In this document: positions 34,521 through 43,136 of the stretch, piece after piece
Numbering within the stretch: position 1 is the stretch's first letter
Layout: each line of letters starts with the position of its first letter
DNA from: Cupriavidus taiwanensis LMG 19424
Lineage (GTDB): Bacteria > Pseudomonadota > Gammaproteobacteria > Burkholderiales > Burkholderiaceae
NCBI RefSeq assembly: GCF_000069785.1
Contig: NC_010530.1
Location: forward strand, 2,350,001 to 2,414,000
Reading direction: 5' to 3'
DNA length: 64,000 nucleotides
Notes under the pieces: generated by a model
Told to the model about the DNA's origin: nothing
What the model saw: only the letters and a program-made list of their open reading frames with translations
The model's database searches: none
Position numbers and translations under genes: made by a program

Positions 34521-36044
34521 ATGATGCAAACCACCGCAACACCCGCCGACGCAGCGCAGGCGCAGGGCGGGCATGCCGCACACGGCAATGCCCTGATCAA
34601 GCCCAGCTATGACGAACGCCTGACCAACGAGGACCTGGCCCCGTTGCGCAAGCAGACCTGGGGCACCTACAACATCTTTGCGTTCTGGATGTCCGACGTG
34701 CACAGCGTGGGCGGCTATATCACCGCGGGCAGCCTGTTCGCGCTGGGGCTGACCAGCTGGCAGGTGCTGGTGTCGCTGCTGGTGGGGATCGTCATCGTGC
34801 AGTATTTCTGCAACCTCGTGGCCAAGCCCAGCCAGGTGACCGGCACGCCTTATCCGGTGATCTGCCGGGCCTCGTTCGGCGTGCTCGGCGCCAATATCCC
34901 GGCCATCATTCGCGGGCTGATCGCGGTGGCGTGGTACGGTATCCAGACCTACCTGGCATCGAGCGCCTTCCTCGTGCTGGCGCTGCATTTCTTCCCGACG
35001 CTGGCGCCGTACGCGGACCTCAAGCTGCATGGCTTCGCCGGGCTGTCCACGCTGGGCTGGGCGTCGTTCATGGTGCTGTGGGTGCTGCAGGCGCTGGTGT
35101 TCTGGACCGGCATGGAGACCATCCGCAAGTTCATCGACTGGGCCGGCCCGGCGGTGTACGTGGTGATGATCGCGCTGGCGATCTGGCTGGTGAACAAGGC
35201 CGGATGGGAGAACGTCAACTTCACGCTGAGCTTCGTCAAGTACACCGGCTGGGAAGCGGTGCCCGTCATGCTGAGCGCGATCGCGCTGGTGGTGTCGTAC
35301 TTCTCCGGCCCGATGCTGAATTTCGGTGACTTCTCGCGCTACGCCAAGGACTTCAAGTCGGTCAAGCGCGGCAACTTCTGGGGCCTGCCGGTCAACTTCC
35401 TGGGCTTCTCGCTGCTGACGGTGATCACCACCTCGGCCACGCTGCCGGTGTTCGGCAAGCTGATCACCGACCCGGTGGAAACCGTCAGCCATATCGACAG
35501 CACCTTCGCCATGCTGCTGGGCGCGTTCACCTTCATGACCGCGACCATCGGCATCAACATCGTCGCCAACTTCGTCTCGCCGGCGTTCGACTTCTCCAAC
35601 GTGTCGCCCAAGCACATCAGCTGGCGTACCGGCGGCATGATCGCCGCGGTGGCGTCCATCTTCATCACGCCCTGGAACCTGTACAACAACCCGGCGGTGA
35701 TCCACTACACGCTGGATGTGCTCGGTGCCTTCATCGGTCCGCTGTTCGGCATCCTGATCGCCGACTACTACCTGGTGCGGCGCCAGCACGTCGAGGTCGA
35801 CGACTTGTACACGCTGAACCCGCGCGGCCGCTACTGGTACCGCAATGGCTTCAACCCGGCAGCGGTGGCCACCATGATTCCCTCGGCCATCATCCCGATC
35901 CTGTGCGTGGTGGTGCCGGCCTGGCAGGCGGCGGCCAACTACAGCTGGTTCATCGGCATGGGCATCGCGCTGGTGCTGTACCGCCAGCTGGCGCCGCGCA
36001 TGATGCCGGGGCACGTCGGCACACGCGCCGCGAGCCAGGCCTGA
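34521..36044 (+). CDS. NCS1 nucleobase/allantoin/hydantoin permease
   Basis: This 507-residue inner-membrane transporter of the nucleobase:cation symporter-1 family has about 12 helices. The family hallmarks are near the N-terminus (NEDLAPLRKQTWGTYNIFAFWMSD, in part), then GTPYPVICRASFGVLGANIPA and YFSGPMLNFGDFSRYAK. Two ATGs at 34521 and 34524 follow CAGGAG; either can be the start. It is the first gene of a unit with a hydantoin/Asp-Glu racemase and an allantoinase, so the cargo is probably allantoin or a hydantoin rather than uracil. A GntR-type operator array precedes it. Confidence 0.9.
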   Translation: MMQTTATPADAAQAQGGHAAHGNALIKPSYDERLTNEDLAPLRKQTWGTYNIFAFWMSDVHSVGGYITAGSLFALGLTSWQVLVSLLVGIVIVQYFCNLVAKPSQVTGTPYPVICRASFGVLGANIPAIIRGLIAVAWYGIQTYLASSAFLVLALHFFPTLAPYADLKLHGFAGLSTLGWASFMVLWVLQALVFWTGMETIRKFIDWAGPAVYVVMIALAIWLVNKAGWENVNFTLSFVKYTGWEAVPVMLSAIALVVSYFSGPMLNFGDFSRYAKDFKSVKRGNFWGLPVNFLGFSLLTVITTSATLPVFGKLITDPVETVSHIDSTFAMLLGAFTFMTATIGINIVANFVSPAFDFSNVSPKHISWRTGGMIAAVASIFITPWNLYNNPAVIHYTLDVLGAFIGPLFGILIADYYLVRRQHVEVDDLYTLNPRGRYWYRNGFNPAAVATMIPSAIIPILCVVVPAWQAAANYSWFIGMGIALVLYRQLAPRMMPGHVGTRAASQA

Positions 36045-36098
36045 ATGCCCCGCCATGTCCACCGCACCAATTCGATCGCACCGAACCGAGCCGCATCC

Positions 36099-36833
36099 AT
36101 GAAGCTGAAGATCATCAACCCCAATACCACCCAGAGCATGACCGACAAGATCGGGCAGTGCGCCGCCGCCGTGGCCGCGCCCGGCACGCGCATCAGCGCG
36201 GTCAGCCCGCGCATGGGCCCGGCTTCGATCGAAAGCCACTACGACGAGGCCCTGTCGGTGCCGGGCATCCTAGACGAGATCCTGGCCGGCGAACAAGAAG
36301 GCGTGGACGGCTACGTCATCGCCTGCTTCGGCGACCCCGGGCTGTACGCCGCGCGCGAAGTGGCGCGCGGGCCGGTGATCGGCATCGCGGAGGCCGCCAT
36401 GCACATGGCCAGCGTGGTCGGCAGCAGCTTCAGCGTGGTCACCACGCTGGCGCGCACCTGCAATATCGCCTGGCACCTGGCCGAGCGCTACGGCATGAAG
36501 CGCTTCTGCAATAACGTGCGTGCCTGCGACCTGCCAGTGCTGGAGCTGGAGCGCCCCGGCTCGGACGCGCGCCGCATCATTACCGAGGCCTGCCGCCGCG
36601 CGCTGGTGGAAGACCGCAGCGAATGCATCGTGCTCGGCTGCGCCGGCATGACCGACCTGTGCGACGAGATCGCCGACGCCATCGGCGCGCCGGTGATCGA
36701 CGGCGTGTCGTGCGCGGTCAAGCTGGCCGAGGCGATGGTCTCGGTGCGCCTGGGTACCAGCAAGCGCGGCGACTGGGCGCGGCCGCTGCCCAAGGCCTAT
36801 GCCGGCATGCTGGCTCCCTATGCCCTGAACTGA
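36099..36833 (+). CDS. Asp/Glu/hydantoin racemase (allantoin racemase-like)
   Basis: This is a 244-residue cofactor-independent racemase. Catalytic cysteines are seen in IACFGDPG (about Cys79) and LGCAGMTDL, one on each domain, as in HyuA/HpxA enzymes. The N-terminus MKLKIINPNTTQSMT is typical of hydantoin/allantoin racemases. Its place between an NCS1 permease and a PuuE-type allantoinase fits allantoin racemase, which interconverts S- and R-allantoin. It begins 54 bp after the permease stop, so it is probably co-transcribed. Confidence 0.87.
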   Translation: MKLKIINPNTTQSMTDKIGQCAAAVAAPGTRISAVSPRMGPASIESHYDEALSVPGILDEILAGEQEGVDGYVIACFGDPGLYAAREVARGPVIGIAEAAMHMASVVGSSFSVVTTLARTCNIAWHLAERYGMKRFCNNVRACDLPVLELERPGSDARRIITEACRRALVEDRSECIVLGCAGMTDLCDEIADAIGAPVIDGVSCAVKLAEAMVSVRLGTSKRGDWARPLPKAYAGMLAPYALN

Positions 36834-36876
36834 TTCCGGTGATTCAGTGTTTTCCTGATTAGCTTTCAAGGACCAA

Positions 36877-36948
36877 CCGTCATTCCCGCGAAGGCGGGAA
36901 TCCAGCGTCGTTTGAAGTCACTGGGTTCCCGCCTTCGCGGGAACGACT
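36877..36948. repeat. REP/BIME-like interspersed palindromic repeat, copy B
   Basis: Arms CCGTCATTCCCGCG and CGCGGGAACGACTG flank a short centre with CACTGGGTTCCCGCC. It matches the copy at 3514-3603 in its arms and in the CACTGGG core. It is inserted between the racemase and the allantoinase genes. Confidence 0.85.
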
Positions 36949-36984
36949 GTGGACGCCTGCAAACCCATTCCATCACGCAAGCAA

Positions 36985-37974
36985 ATGTTCCAGTCCCGCT
37001 ATCCCCGCGACCTGATCGGTTACGGCGCCCGCCCGCCGCACGCACGCTGGCCCGGCGGCGCGCGCGTCGCGCTGCAGTTCGTCCTCAACTACGAAGAAGG
37101 CGGCGAAAACTGCGTGCTGCACGGCGACGCCGCCTCCGAGCAGTTCCTCTCCGAGATCGTCGGCGCGGCGGCCTACCCCGACCGCCACATGAGCATGGAG
37201 GGCATCTACGAATACGGCTCGCGCGCCGGCGTCTGGCGCATCCTGCGCGAGTTCGAGAAGCGCGGCCTGCCGCTGACCATCTTCGGCGTGTCGATGGCGC
37301 TGCAGCGCCATCCGGAACTGACGCGCGCCTTCGTCGAGCTGGGCCACGAGATCGCCTGCCACGGCTGGCGCTGGATCCACTACCAGAACATCGACGAAGC
37401 CACCGAGCGCGAGCACATGCGCATCGGCATGCAGATCATCAAGGACCTGACCGGCGAGCTGCCGCTGGGCTGGTACACCGGCCGCGACAGCCCCAACACG
37501 CGCCGCCTGGTGGTCGAGCACGGCGGCTTCCTGTACGACTCGGACTACTACGGCGACGACCTGCCCTTCTGGACCGAAGTGGAAGTCACCGGTGGCGAGA
37601 AGAAGCCGCACCTGGTGGTGCCGTACACGCTGGACTCGAACGACATGCGCTTCGCCACGCCGCAGGGCTTCAACACCGGCGAGCAGTTCTTCCAGTACCT
37701 GAAGGATGCGTTCGACGTGCTGTATGAAGAAGGCGACCCGAGCGGTCAGGACAGCCCCAAGATGCTGTCGGTCGGCATGCACTGCCGCCTGCTCGGGCGC
37801 CCGGGCCGCTTCCGCGCGCTGCAGCGCTTTCTCGACTATGTGCAGGGACACGACAAGGTGTGGATCTGCCGCCGTGTCGACATCGCCCGGCACTGGGCGC
37901 ATGTGCATCCGTTCGACGTCGCCGGCGCCGCCGCCGGGGCGCGCCCGACCTGCCAGGAATCCGCCCTGGCCTGA
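36985..37974 (+). CDS. puuE: Allantoinase PuuE-type (polysaccharide-deacetylase fold)
   Basis: This 329-residue protein belongs to the PuuE group of metal-independent allantoinases, which hydrolyse allantoin to allantoate. The diagnostic start MFQSRYPRDLIGYG and segments such as NYEEGGENCVLHGD, GHEIACHGWRWI and GMHCRLLGRPGR follow the family. An upstream in-frame GTG at 36949 is inside the repeat, so the ATG at 36985 is preferred. It follows the racemase after a REP-like element and precedes the GntR regulator. The two enzymes and the NCS1 permease together would take up and open allantoin. Confidence 0.92.
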   Translation: MFQSRYPRDLIGYGARPPHARWPGGARVALQFVLNYEEGGENCVLHGDAASEQFLSEIVGAAAYPDRHMSMEGIYEYGSRAGVWRILREFEKRGLPLTIFGVSMALQRHPELTRAFVELGHEIACHGWRWIHYQNIDEATEREHMRIGMQIIKDLTGELPLGWYTGRDSPNTRRLVVEHGGFLYDSDYYGDDLPFWTEVEVTGGEKKPHLVVPYTLDSNDMRFATPQGFNTGEQFFQYLKDAFDVLYEEGDPSGQDSPKMLSVGMHCRLLGRPGRFRALQRFLDYVQGHDKVWICRRVDIARHWAHVHPFDVAGAAAGARPTCQESALA

Positions 37975-37998
37975 CCCGTGGCCTCGCTGTCGCCATAG

Positions 37999-38008
37999 TT
38001 GTGTACGA
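37999..38008 (+). promoter_or_regulatory. Candidate autoregulatory GntR half-site
   Basis: TTGTGTACGA matches the TTGTAGACAA core found upstream of the NCS1 permease in the outer GT...AC pattern. It is 56 bp before the GntR gene start. It is a short motif, so support is limited. Confidence 0.4.
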
Positions 38009-38063
38009 TATAGCCGTGTTTCGTCGCCAGTTCGGGCGACAGGCTGAATGTCCGTACCCAGAT

Positions 38064-38870
38064 ATGGCAACCACATCGAAAAAGGCGGCGCCCGGCGCCG
38101 CCGCCAAAGCCCCGCGCCGTGCCGCGCCCAAGGCGCCCCCGAAAACCATGCAGAAGGCCGCCCCGGACGACGAGTCGGGCCAGGAGGGCGCCGCCAGCGA
38201 GGCGTCCGCCACCGAGGCGATCTACCTGAGCCTGCTCTACGCCATCATGGAGCACCGCCTGCTGGCGGGCACCAAGCTGGTCGAGGAGCGGCTGTGCGAA
38301 GTGACCGGCGCCAGCCGGGCACGGATCCGCCAGGTGTTCGCGCGCCTGGCGCACGAGAAGCTGGTCACGCTGGTGCCCAACCGCGGCGCCTTTGTCTCCA
38401 GCCCGAGCGTTGAGGAAGCGCGCGAAGTGTTCCAGGCGCGCCGCGTGGTCGAACCCGCGCTGGCCGCCGAACTCGCGCAACGCGCCACGCCCGCCAAGGT
38501 ACGCAGCCTGCGCCGGCATGCCATGGAGGAAGACAACGCGCGCGCCCGCGGCGACCGCGCGGCAATGATCCGCCTGTCCGGCGAGTTCCATATCCTGCTG
38601 GCAGAGATGGCCGGCAATGCCATCCTCGAAAAGCTGATCCGCGAGATGGTGTCGCTGACCTGCCTGATCATTACGCTGTACGACCGCCCCGGCGCCCCCG
38701 CCTGCGCCGAGCACGAGCACCGGCAGCTGATCGACGCCATCGAGCAGCGCGATGCCGCGCGCGCCAGCGCGCTGATGGCGGAACACCTGGAACACATCGA
38801 AGGCTCGCTTGACCTGAGCGTTCCCGACAGCGGTGCGCCGGACTTCTACAGCATCTTCAGCAAGGGCTGA
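38064..38870 (+). CDS. GntR-family transcriptional regulator (FadR/FCD type)
   Basis: This 268-residue regulator begins with a long basic Ala/Lys/Pro-rich N-terminal tail of about 45 residues. A winged HTH follows (GTKLVEERLCEVTGASRARIR, shown in part, then GAFVSSPSVEEAREVFQAR). The FCD ligand domain contains HxxxD-type metal-binding motifs (EFHILLAEMAGN, EHEHRQLIDAIEQ). It closes the allantoin unit and is presumably its regulator. A longer frame reaches 37860 but overlaps puuE, so ATG 38064 is chosen. The ligand is probably a ureide or purine-derived metabolite. Confidence 0.85.
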   Translation: MATTSKKAAPGAAAKAPRRAAPKAPPKTMQKAAPDDESGQEGAASEASATEAIYLSLLYAIMEHRLLAGTKLVEERLCEVTGASRARIRQVFARLAHEKLVTLVPNRGAFVSSPSVEEAREVFQARRVVEPALAAELAQRATPAKVRSLRRHAMEEDNARARGDRAAMIRLSGEFHILLAEMAGNAILEKLIREMVSLTCLIITLYDRPGAPACAEHEHRQLIDAIEQRDAARASALMAEHLEHIEGSLDLSVPDSGAPDFYSIFSKG

Positions 38871-38915
38871 TCGGGACTAGACTGCATCCAGACCATCGCC
38901 AACCGGAGACGTGCC

Positions 38916-39293
38916 ATGGATGCTGGCAAGCCTGCCGCCCCGCCTGCCCCTCCCGCCGCGGTTCCCGCGGCGGCGCCAACGCCGCAAGTGGTGCCCACCG
39001 GCTATCGCCAGGGCATCATCACCGCCATCACCGTGCTGCTGGGCTTTTCGCTGGGGTTCTGGCGCTTCTGGGGCTTCGAAAGCCCGGGCGAGTGGGACTG
39101 GCGCTCGGTGGTGGCGGCGGTGGCGCTGCTGGCCGCGGTGGTGCTGCAGATTGTGGCGCTGTTCCGCGCGCTGCGCGTCGAGGACGATGCGGTGCCGGAG
39201 TATCGCAAGACGGTGCGCTGCTTTATCGCCTCGGCCATTGCACTGGTGATCGGCCTGGCCGCGGCGATGATCGATGCCGCGTTCGAAACCTAG
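38916..39293 (+). CDS. Small membrane protein of unknown function
   Basis: This 125-residue protein has a proline/alanine-rich N-terminus (about 25 residues) and three predicted transmembrane helices, at about 32-50, 63-83 and 103-121. There are no catalytic or metal-binding motifs. It overlaps the convergent DUF427 gene by 4 bp at the 3' end. It starts 45 bp after the GntR gene, so it may be co-transcribed with it. Function unknown. Confidence 0.65.
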   Translation: MDAGKPAAPPAPPAAVPAAAPTPQVVPTGYRQGIITAITVLLGFSLGFWRFWGFESPGEWDWRSVVAAVALLAAVVLQIVALFRALRVEDDAVPEYRKTVRCFIASAIALVIGLAAAMIDAAFET

Positions 39294-39670
39294 GGCCCGA
39301 TGATTTCGATGCTGTCGACACGGTCCGGATAGAACGCCAGGTACGCGCCGATGGCGGCAACGGCGGCATACGGTGCCTCATAGCTCCAGACCGCATTGCG
39401 CCCGCGCTCGCCGCCGGCCGGAATGGAGAAGTAGCTGCAGTCGCCCTTGTACGGACAATAGGTGGCGTGCGCGCTGCGCTCGAGCCGCGCCATGTCGACA
39501 TGCGCGCGCGGAAGGTACTGTACCGGCGGATAGGCGGCTTCCTGCAGCGTCAGCGCAGCGTCGCTGTCGGCAATGGTGATGCCGGCCACCTTGACCACCA
39601 CCCTGCCGGCGGTGGGCGTGATGGTGACGGGATGGTCGGGTCCGGGAATCCTGACGGGCTTGTCGGTCAT
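39290..39670 (-). CDS. DUF427-domain protein
   Basis: This 126-residue protein matches the DUF427 (NTP_transf_9) family: VVVKVAGITIADSDAAL, then CPYKGDCSYFSIP and a W-S-Y-E-A-P-Y segment are characteristic. Two ATGs are possible (39676 and 39670), and AGGAG eight bases before the second favours 39670. The family has no established function. The 3' end overlaps the small membrane protein gene by 4 bp, tail to tail. Confidence 0.85.
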   Translation of the reverse strand: MTDKPVRIPGPDHPVTITPTAGRVVVKVAGITIADSDAALTLQEAAYPPVQYLPRAHVDMARLERSAHATYCPYKGDCSYFSIPAGGERGRNAVWSYEAPYAAVAAIGAYLAFYPDRVDSIEIIGP

Positions 39671-39746
39671 GGTCATAGCTCCTGCAAGGCATCGCCACGG
39701 AGGCTGCTGGCCATTTTAGGCGCCTGGCGCGCAGCCTGCAGGACCG

Positions 39747-40736
39747 CTATTCCGCCTTGACGTTGGCCTTCTTCACCAGCGCGGCGTAGCGCGCGGCTTC
39801 GCTGCGGAAGAACGCGGCGGCCGCCTCTGGCGTGCCGGGCTCGACCACCGTGCCTTGCTTCTTCATCGCCTCCAGCACTTCGGGCGACGTGAAGGCCCTG
39901 GCAAAGGCATCGTGCACGCGCTGGACTTCCGTTGCCGGCATGCCGGCCGGGCCGATGACAGCGAACCACCCCGCCACGTTGTAGCGCGGCAAACCCTGTT
40001 CGGCGATGGTGGGGATCTCCGGCGCGGCGGCGCTGCGCTTGTCGCCGCACAGGCCGATCGCGCGCAGCGTGCCCGCCTTCAGGTGCGGCGCCACCGCGTT
40101 GAGCGCGACCACGCCCATTTCGACCTGTCCGGCCAGCAGGTCGTTGATCATCGGGCCGGTGCCCTTGTACGGAACATGGCGTGCTGTCACGCCGGCCTCG
40201 TCCAGGAACATCTCGCCGGCCAGGTGAATGATGGTGCCGTTGCCCGACGAGGCGTAGTTGTAGCTGTCGGGCTTCGCCTTGAGCAGGGCCACCAGTTCCT
40301 TCACGTTCTTCGCCGGCACTTTGGGATTGACCACCAGCACCAGCGGCGTGGAGCCGATCACGCTGATCGGGGTCACGTCCCGGAGCGCGTCGAACGGCAT
40401 GGTGCGGAACACGCTGGGGTTGATTACGTGGTTGTTCGACACCAGCCCGAGCGTGCTGCCGTCGGGCTGCGCCTTGACCACCGCGGCGGCGCCGGTGATG
40501 CCGCCGGCGCCTGGCAGGTTCTCGATCACCACCGGCTGGCCGAAGGCCTTGCCCAGCGCCGGGCCGGCCGCGCGCGCAATGTTGTCGACGCCGGAACCGG
40601 CGCTGATCGGCAGGATCAGGCGCACGGGCTTGCCCGATCCGCCCTGGGCCAGCGCTTCGAGGCCGGGGACGGCGAGGGTGGCCGCGAGCGTGGCGGAAAG
40701 TGCCAGCGCGGCATTGAGCAGGGTGCGACGTTGCAT
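39747..40736 (-). CDS. Bug/TctC-family periplasmic solute receptor
   Basis: This 329-residue periplasmic receptor begins with a signal peptide (cleavage near ALAQ-GGSG). The Bug signatures are RLILPISAGSGVDN, VIENLPGAGG and ARHVPYKGTGPM. It lies 61 bp downstream of a CaiB-type CoA transferase gene and an HMG-CoA-lyase-like gene, the common Burkholderiales cluster in which the receptor would sense or bind the carboxylic acid that is then activated. No membrane TctA/B partners are nearby. A CTG/GTG start further upstream is unlikely. Confidence 0.87.
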   Translation of the reverse strand: MQRRTLLNAALALSATLAATLAVPGLEALAQGGSGKPVRLILPISAGSGVDNIARAAGPALGKAFGQPVVIENLPGAGGITGAAAVVKAQPDGSTLGLVSNNHVINPSVFRTMPFDALRDVTPISVIGSTPLVLVVNPKVPAKNVKELVALLKAKPDSYNYASSGNGTIIHLAGEMFLDEAGVTARHVPYKGTGPMINDLLAGQVEMGVVALNAVAPHLKAGTLRAIGLCGDKRSAAAPEIPTIAEQGLPRYNVAGWFAVIGPAGMPATEVQRVHDAFARAFTSPEVLEAMKKQGTVVEPGTPEAAAAFFRSEAARYAALVKKANVKAE

Positions 40737-40797
40737 GCTTTGTCTCCGTATCATTATCGTAGGGCGTCGATGGTGCCGCTGTGCCGCGGCATACCCC

Positions 40798-41964
40798 TCA
40801 GGCGCTTGCGCGGCGGTCTTTGCCCAGCCGCGCCAGGATCTCTTCGTTGTGCTCGCCGGCGCGGGGCAGCGGGCCGCGCACGCCGGGGCGGCGGCCGCCC
40901 ATTAGCAGCGGCAGCAGCACGGTGGGCGTGGTCGAGCCGTCGTCGGCCTGCATCGGCACCAGTCCGCCGCTGGCGAGCAAATGCGGATCGTCGAGCAGCT
41001 GGTCTGGTCGCACGATCGGCGCATAGGGAATGCCGGCCGCTTCGAGCTTCGGCGCGAGTTCCGCGGAACGATGGTGGCGCAGGATCGCGCCCAGTTCCTC
41101 CAGCAGTTGCGGGCGCACGGCGACGCGCGCGGTGTTGCTCGCGTACTCCGGCTTCTCGATCAGTTCCGGATGCTCCAGCACGTGGCACAGCGTGACGAAC
41201 TGCTTGTCGCTGACCGCGCCGATAAAGAGCTGCTCGTCCTGCGCCAGCGAGAACACGTCATACACGCTCCACGCCGACACGCGCGACGGCATCGGCGGCG
41301 GCGGCTCGCCGGTCATCGCGAATTGCTGCATGTGCTGCGACGCCAGGAACACGCAGTTCTCGAACAGCGCGCTCTGGATCTCCTGGCCCTTGCCGGTGCG
41401 GTCGCGTTCGCGCAGCGCGGCCAGCACGCCGATCGCGCCGAACATGCCGCCCATGATGTCGTTGACCGAGGTGCCGGCGCGCAGCGGCCGGCCGCTCGGG
41501 CCGGTCATGTACGACAGGCCGCCCATCATCTGCACCACTTCATCGAGCGCCAGCCGGTTCTCGTACGGGCCGGGCAGGAAGCCCTTGTGCGAGACGTAGA
41601 TCAAGTGCGGGTAGTCGCGCGACAGCGTGGCGTAATCCAGCCCCAGCTTTTGCATCAGGCCAGGACGGAAATTCTCCAGCAGGATGTCGCTCTGGCCCGC
41701 CAGTTCGGCAGCGGCGGCGCGGCCTTCGTCGGTGGTGATGTCGAGCACCACGCTCTTCTTGTTGCGGTTGAAGGCGCGGAAGAAGCCGATGCCCAGGCCC
41801 GGCAGGTTGCGCGTCTTGTCGCCGCCGGGCGGCTCGACCTTGATGACCTCGGCGCCGAGGTCGGCCAGGATCATGCCGCAGGTGGGGCCCATCACCATGT
41901 GCGTGAACTCGACCACGCGCACGCCGGCGAGCGGCAGGGCGTTGCTGTTGCTGTCTTGGGGCAT
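40798..41964 (-). CDS. CaiB/BaiF family III CoA transferase
   Basis: This 388-residue enzyme transfers CoA between carboxylic acids. Family landmarks are LPLAGVRVVEFTHMVMGPTC at the start, VIKVEPPGGD, FRAFNRNKKSVVLD, and the catalytic aspartate in NDIMGG (about 170). It resembles formyl-CoA/succinyl-CoA:(R)-benzylsuccinate-type transferases. It is flanked by an HMG-CoA-lyase-like gene 9 bp upstream and a Bug receptor downstream, so the three probably form a carboxylate degradation operon. The acid substrate is unknown. Confidence 0.88.
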   Translation of the reverse strand: MPQDSNSNALPLAGVRVVEFTHMVMGPTCGMILADLGAEVIKVEPPGGDKTRNLPGLGIGFFRAFNRNKKSVVLDITTDEGRAAAAELAGQSDILLENFRPGLMQKLGLDYATLSRDYPHLIYVSHKGFLPGPYENRLALDEVVQMMGGLSYMTGPSGRPLRAGTSVNDIMGGMFGAIGVLAALRERDRTGKGQEIQSALFENCVFLASQHMQQFAMTGEPPPPMPSRVSAWSVYDVFSLAQDEQLFIGAVSDKQFVTLCHVLEHPELIEKPEYASNTARVAVRPQLLEELGAILRHHRSAELAPKLEAAGIPYAPIVRPDQLLDDPHLLASGGLVPMQADDGSTTPTVLLPLLMGGRRPGVRGPLPRAGEHNEEILARLGKDRRASA

Positions 41965-41973
41965 GTTGGTTTC

Positions 41974-42921
41974 TCAAACGGTGGCCGCGGCGCGCTCCGC
42001 CGCGAAGGTCTTGGGCAGGCCGGCGCGCCACAGCGTGCCGTGCAGGGTCTCGTCGCGCAGCCACCCGGCCACGTCTTCACGCAGCGCCAGCAGGCGCCCG
42101 ATGTCGATGCCGGTATCGATGCCCATGCTGCCGAGCAGGTAGGCGAGGTCTTCAGCGGCCACGTTGCCGCTGGCGCCGGGTGCATGCGGGCAGCCGCCGA
42201 TGCCGGCCAGGCAGGCGTCGAAGCGAGTGACGCCGGCTTCGAGCGCGGCATAGACATTGGCCAGCCCGAGCCCGCGCGTGTCGTGGAAATGGCCGCACCA
42301 GAAGCGCTCGCCGGCGATGGCGATGGCGCGCGCGAACAGCTCGCGCACCATTGCGGGATCGGCATAGCCGACGGTATCGGCCAGGCTGACGCGGTCTGCG
42401 CCGGCATCGAGCAGCGCCTGCATCAGCCGCAGGACTTCCTCGGCATCGACATGGCCCTGCAGCGTGCAGCCGAAGGCGGTGCCGACGCCGCCTTCGATCA
42501 GCGTCTTCGCGCCGCTGGCATCGCGCGCGGCGCGGATGCGCGCCACTTCGGCAACGACTTCATCGGGCGTCTTGCGCAGGTTGGCAAGGCTGTGCGCATG
42601 GCTGGCCGACAGCGGCACGATCATCAGGTCGGCGCCACTGTCCAGCGCGTCCTGCGCGCCGCGCAGGTTGGGCACCAGCACCGAGGTGAACAGGCCCGGC
42701 AGCGTGCGCGCGAACGCGACCAGTTCGGCGGTATCGGCCAGTTGCGGCAACAGGCGCGCGGGGACGAACGAACCGACCTCCAGTTCGCGCAGGCCGGCGG
42801 CGTGCGCGCCGCGGATCCATGCGAGCTTGCTGGCGGTGGGCAGGATGGTGCGGAGGCTTTGCAGGCCGTCGCGCAGACCGACTTCGCGGATAACGGCCTG
42901 GCTGGGGAAGGACTGGGTCAT
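41974..42921 (-). CDS. HMG-CoA-lyase-like aldolase (HMGL family)
   Basis: This 315-residue TIM-barrel aldolase of the HMG-CoA lyase family cleaves hydroxyacyl-CoA into acetyl-CoA plus a keto compound. The motifs are REVGLRDGLQS at the N-terminus, CGHFHDTRGLGLAN for metal and base residues, and GIGGCPHAPGASGN with the active-site cysteine loop. With a CaiB transferase (9 bp gap) and a Bug receptor, the likely role is degradation of a branched C5/C6 acid such as 3-hydroxy-3-methyl- or citramalate-type compounds. The exact substrate is not shown. Confidence 0.88.
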   Translation of the reverse strand: MTQSFPSQAVIREVGLRDGLQSLRTILPTASKLAWIRGAHAAGLRELEVGSFVPARLLPQLADTAELVAFARTLPGLFTSVLVPNLRGAQDALDSGADLMIVPLSASHAHSLANLRKTPDEVVAEVARIRAARDASGAKTLIEGGVGTAFGCTLQGHVDAEEVLRLMQALLDAGADRVSLADTVGYADPAMVRELFARAIAIAGERFWCGHFHDTRGLGLANVYAALEAGVTRFDACLAGIGGCPHAPGASGNVAAEDLAYLLGSMGIDTGIDIGRLLALREDVAGWLRDETLHGTLWRAGLPKTFAAERAAATV

Positions 42922-43136
42922 GGTTTTCGGGGACTGGGGAGGCGTCCCTGCGGGGGGCGACGGGACAACTCTATGGGTTTCTGCCAGCAAGCTGAAGCGA
43001 TGATTTACGCAGCCAGCCATGCCGAAATGGAAAGCCACACGGCAGCCGTCGTTCGACTCCCGGATTTCCCGAAGGCGATGTCACCGCCAGGCCGAAGCGC
43101 GTAACATTCCGATCAGGAAAGCAAGCCGCCCCCGCC

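Noticed and set aside
37860..38063. N-terminal extension of the GntR regulator
   Set aside because: It overlaps the end of puuE by more than 100 bp and has no conserved sequence; ATG 38064 fits.
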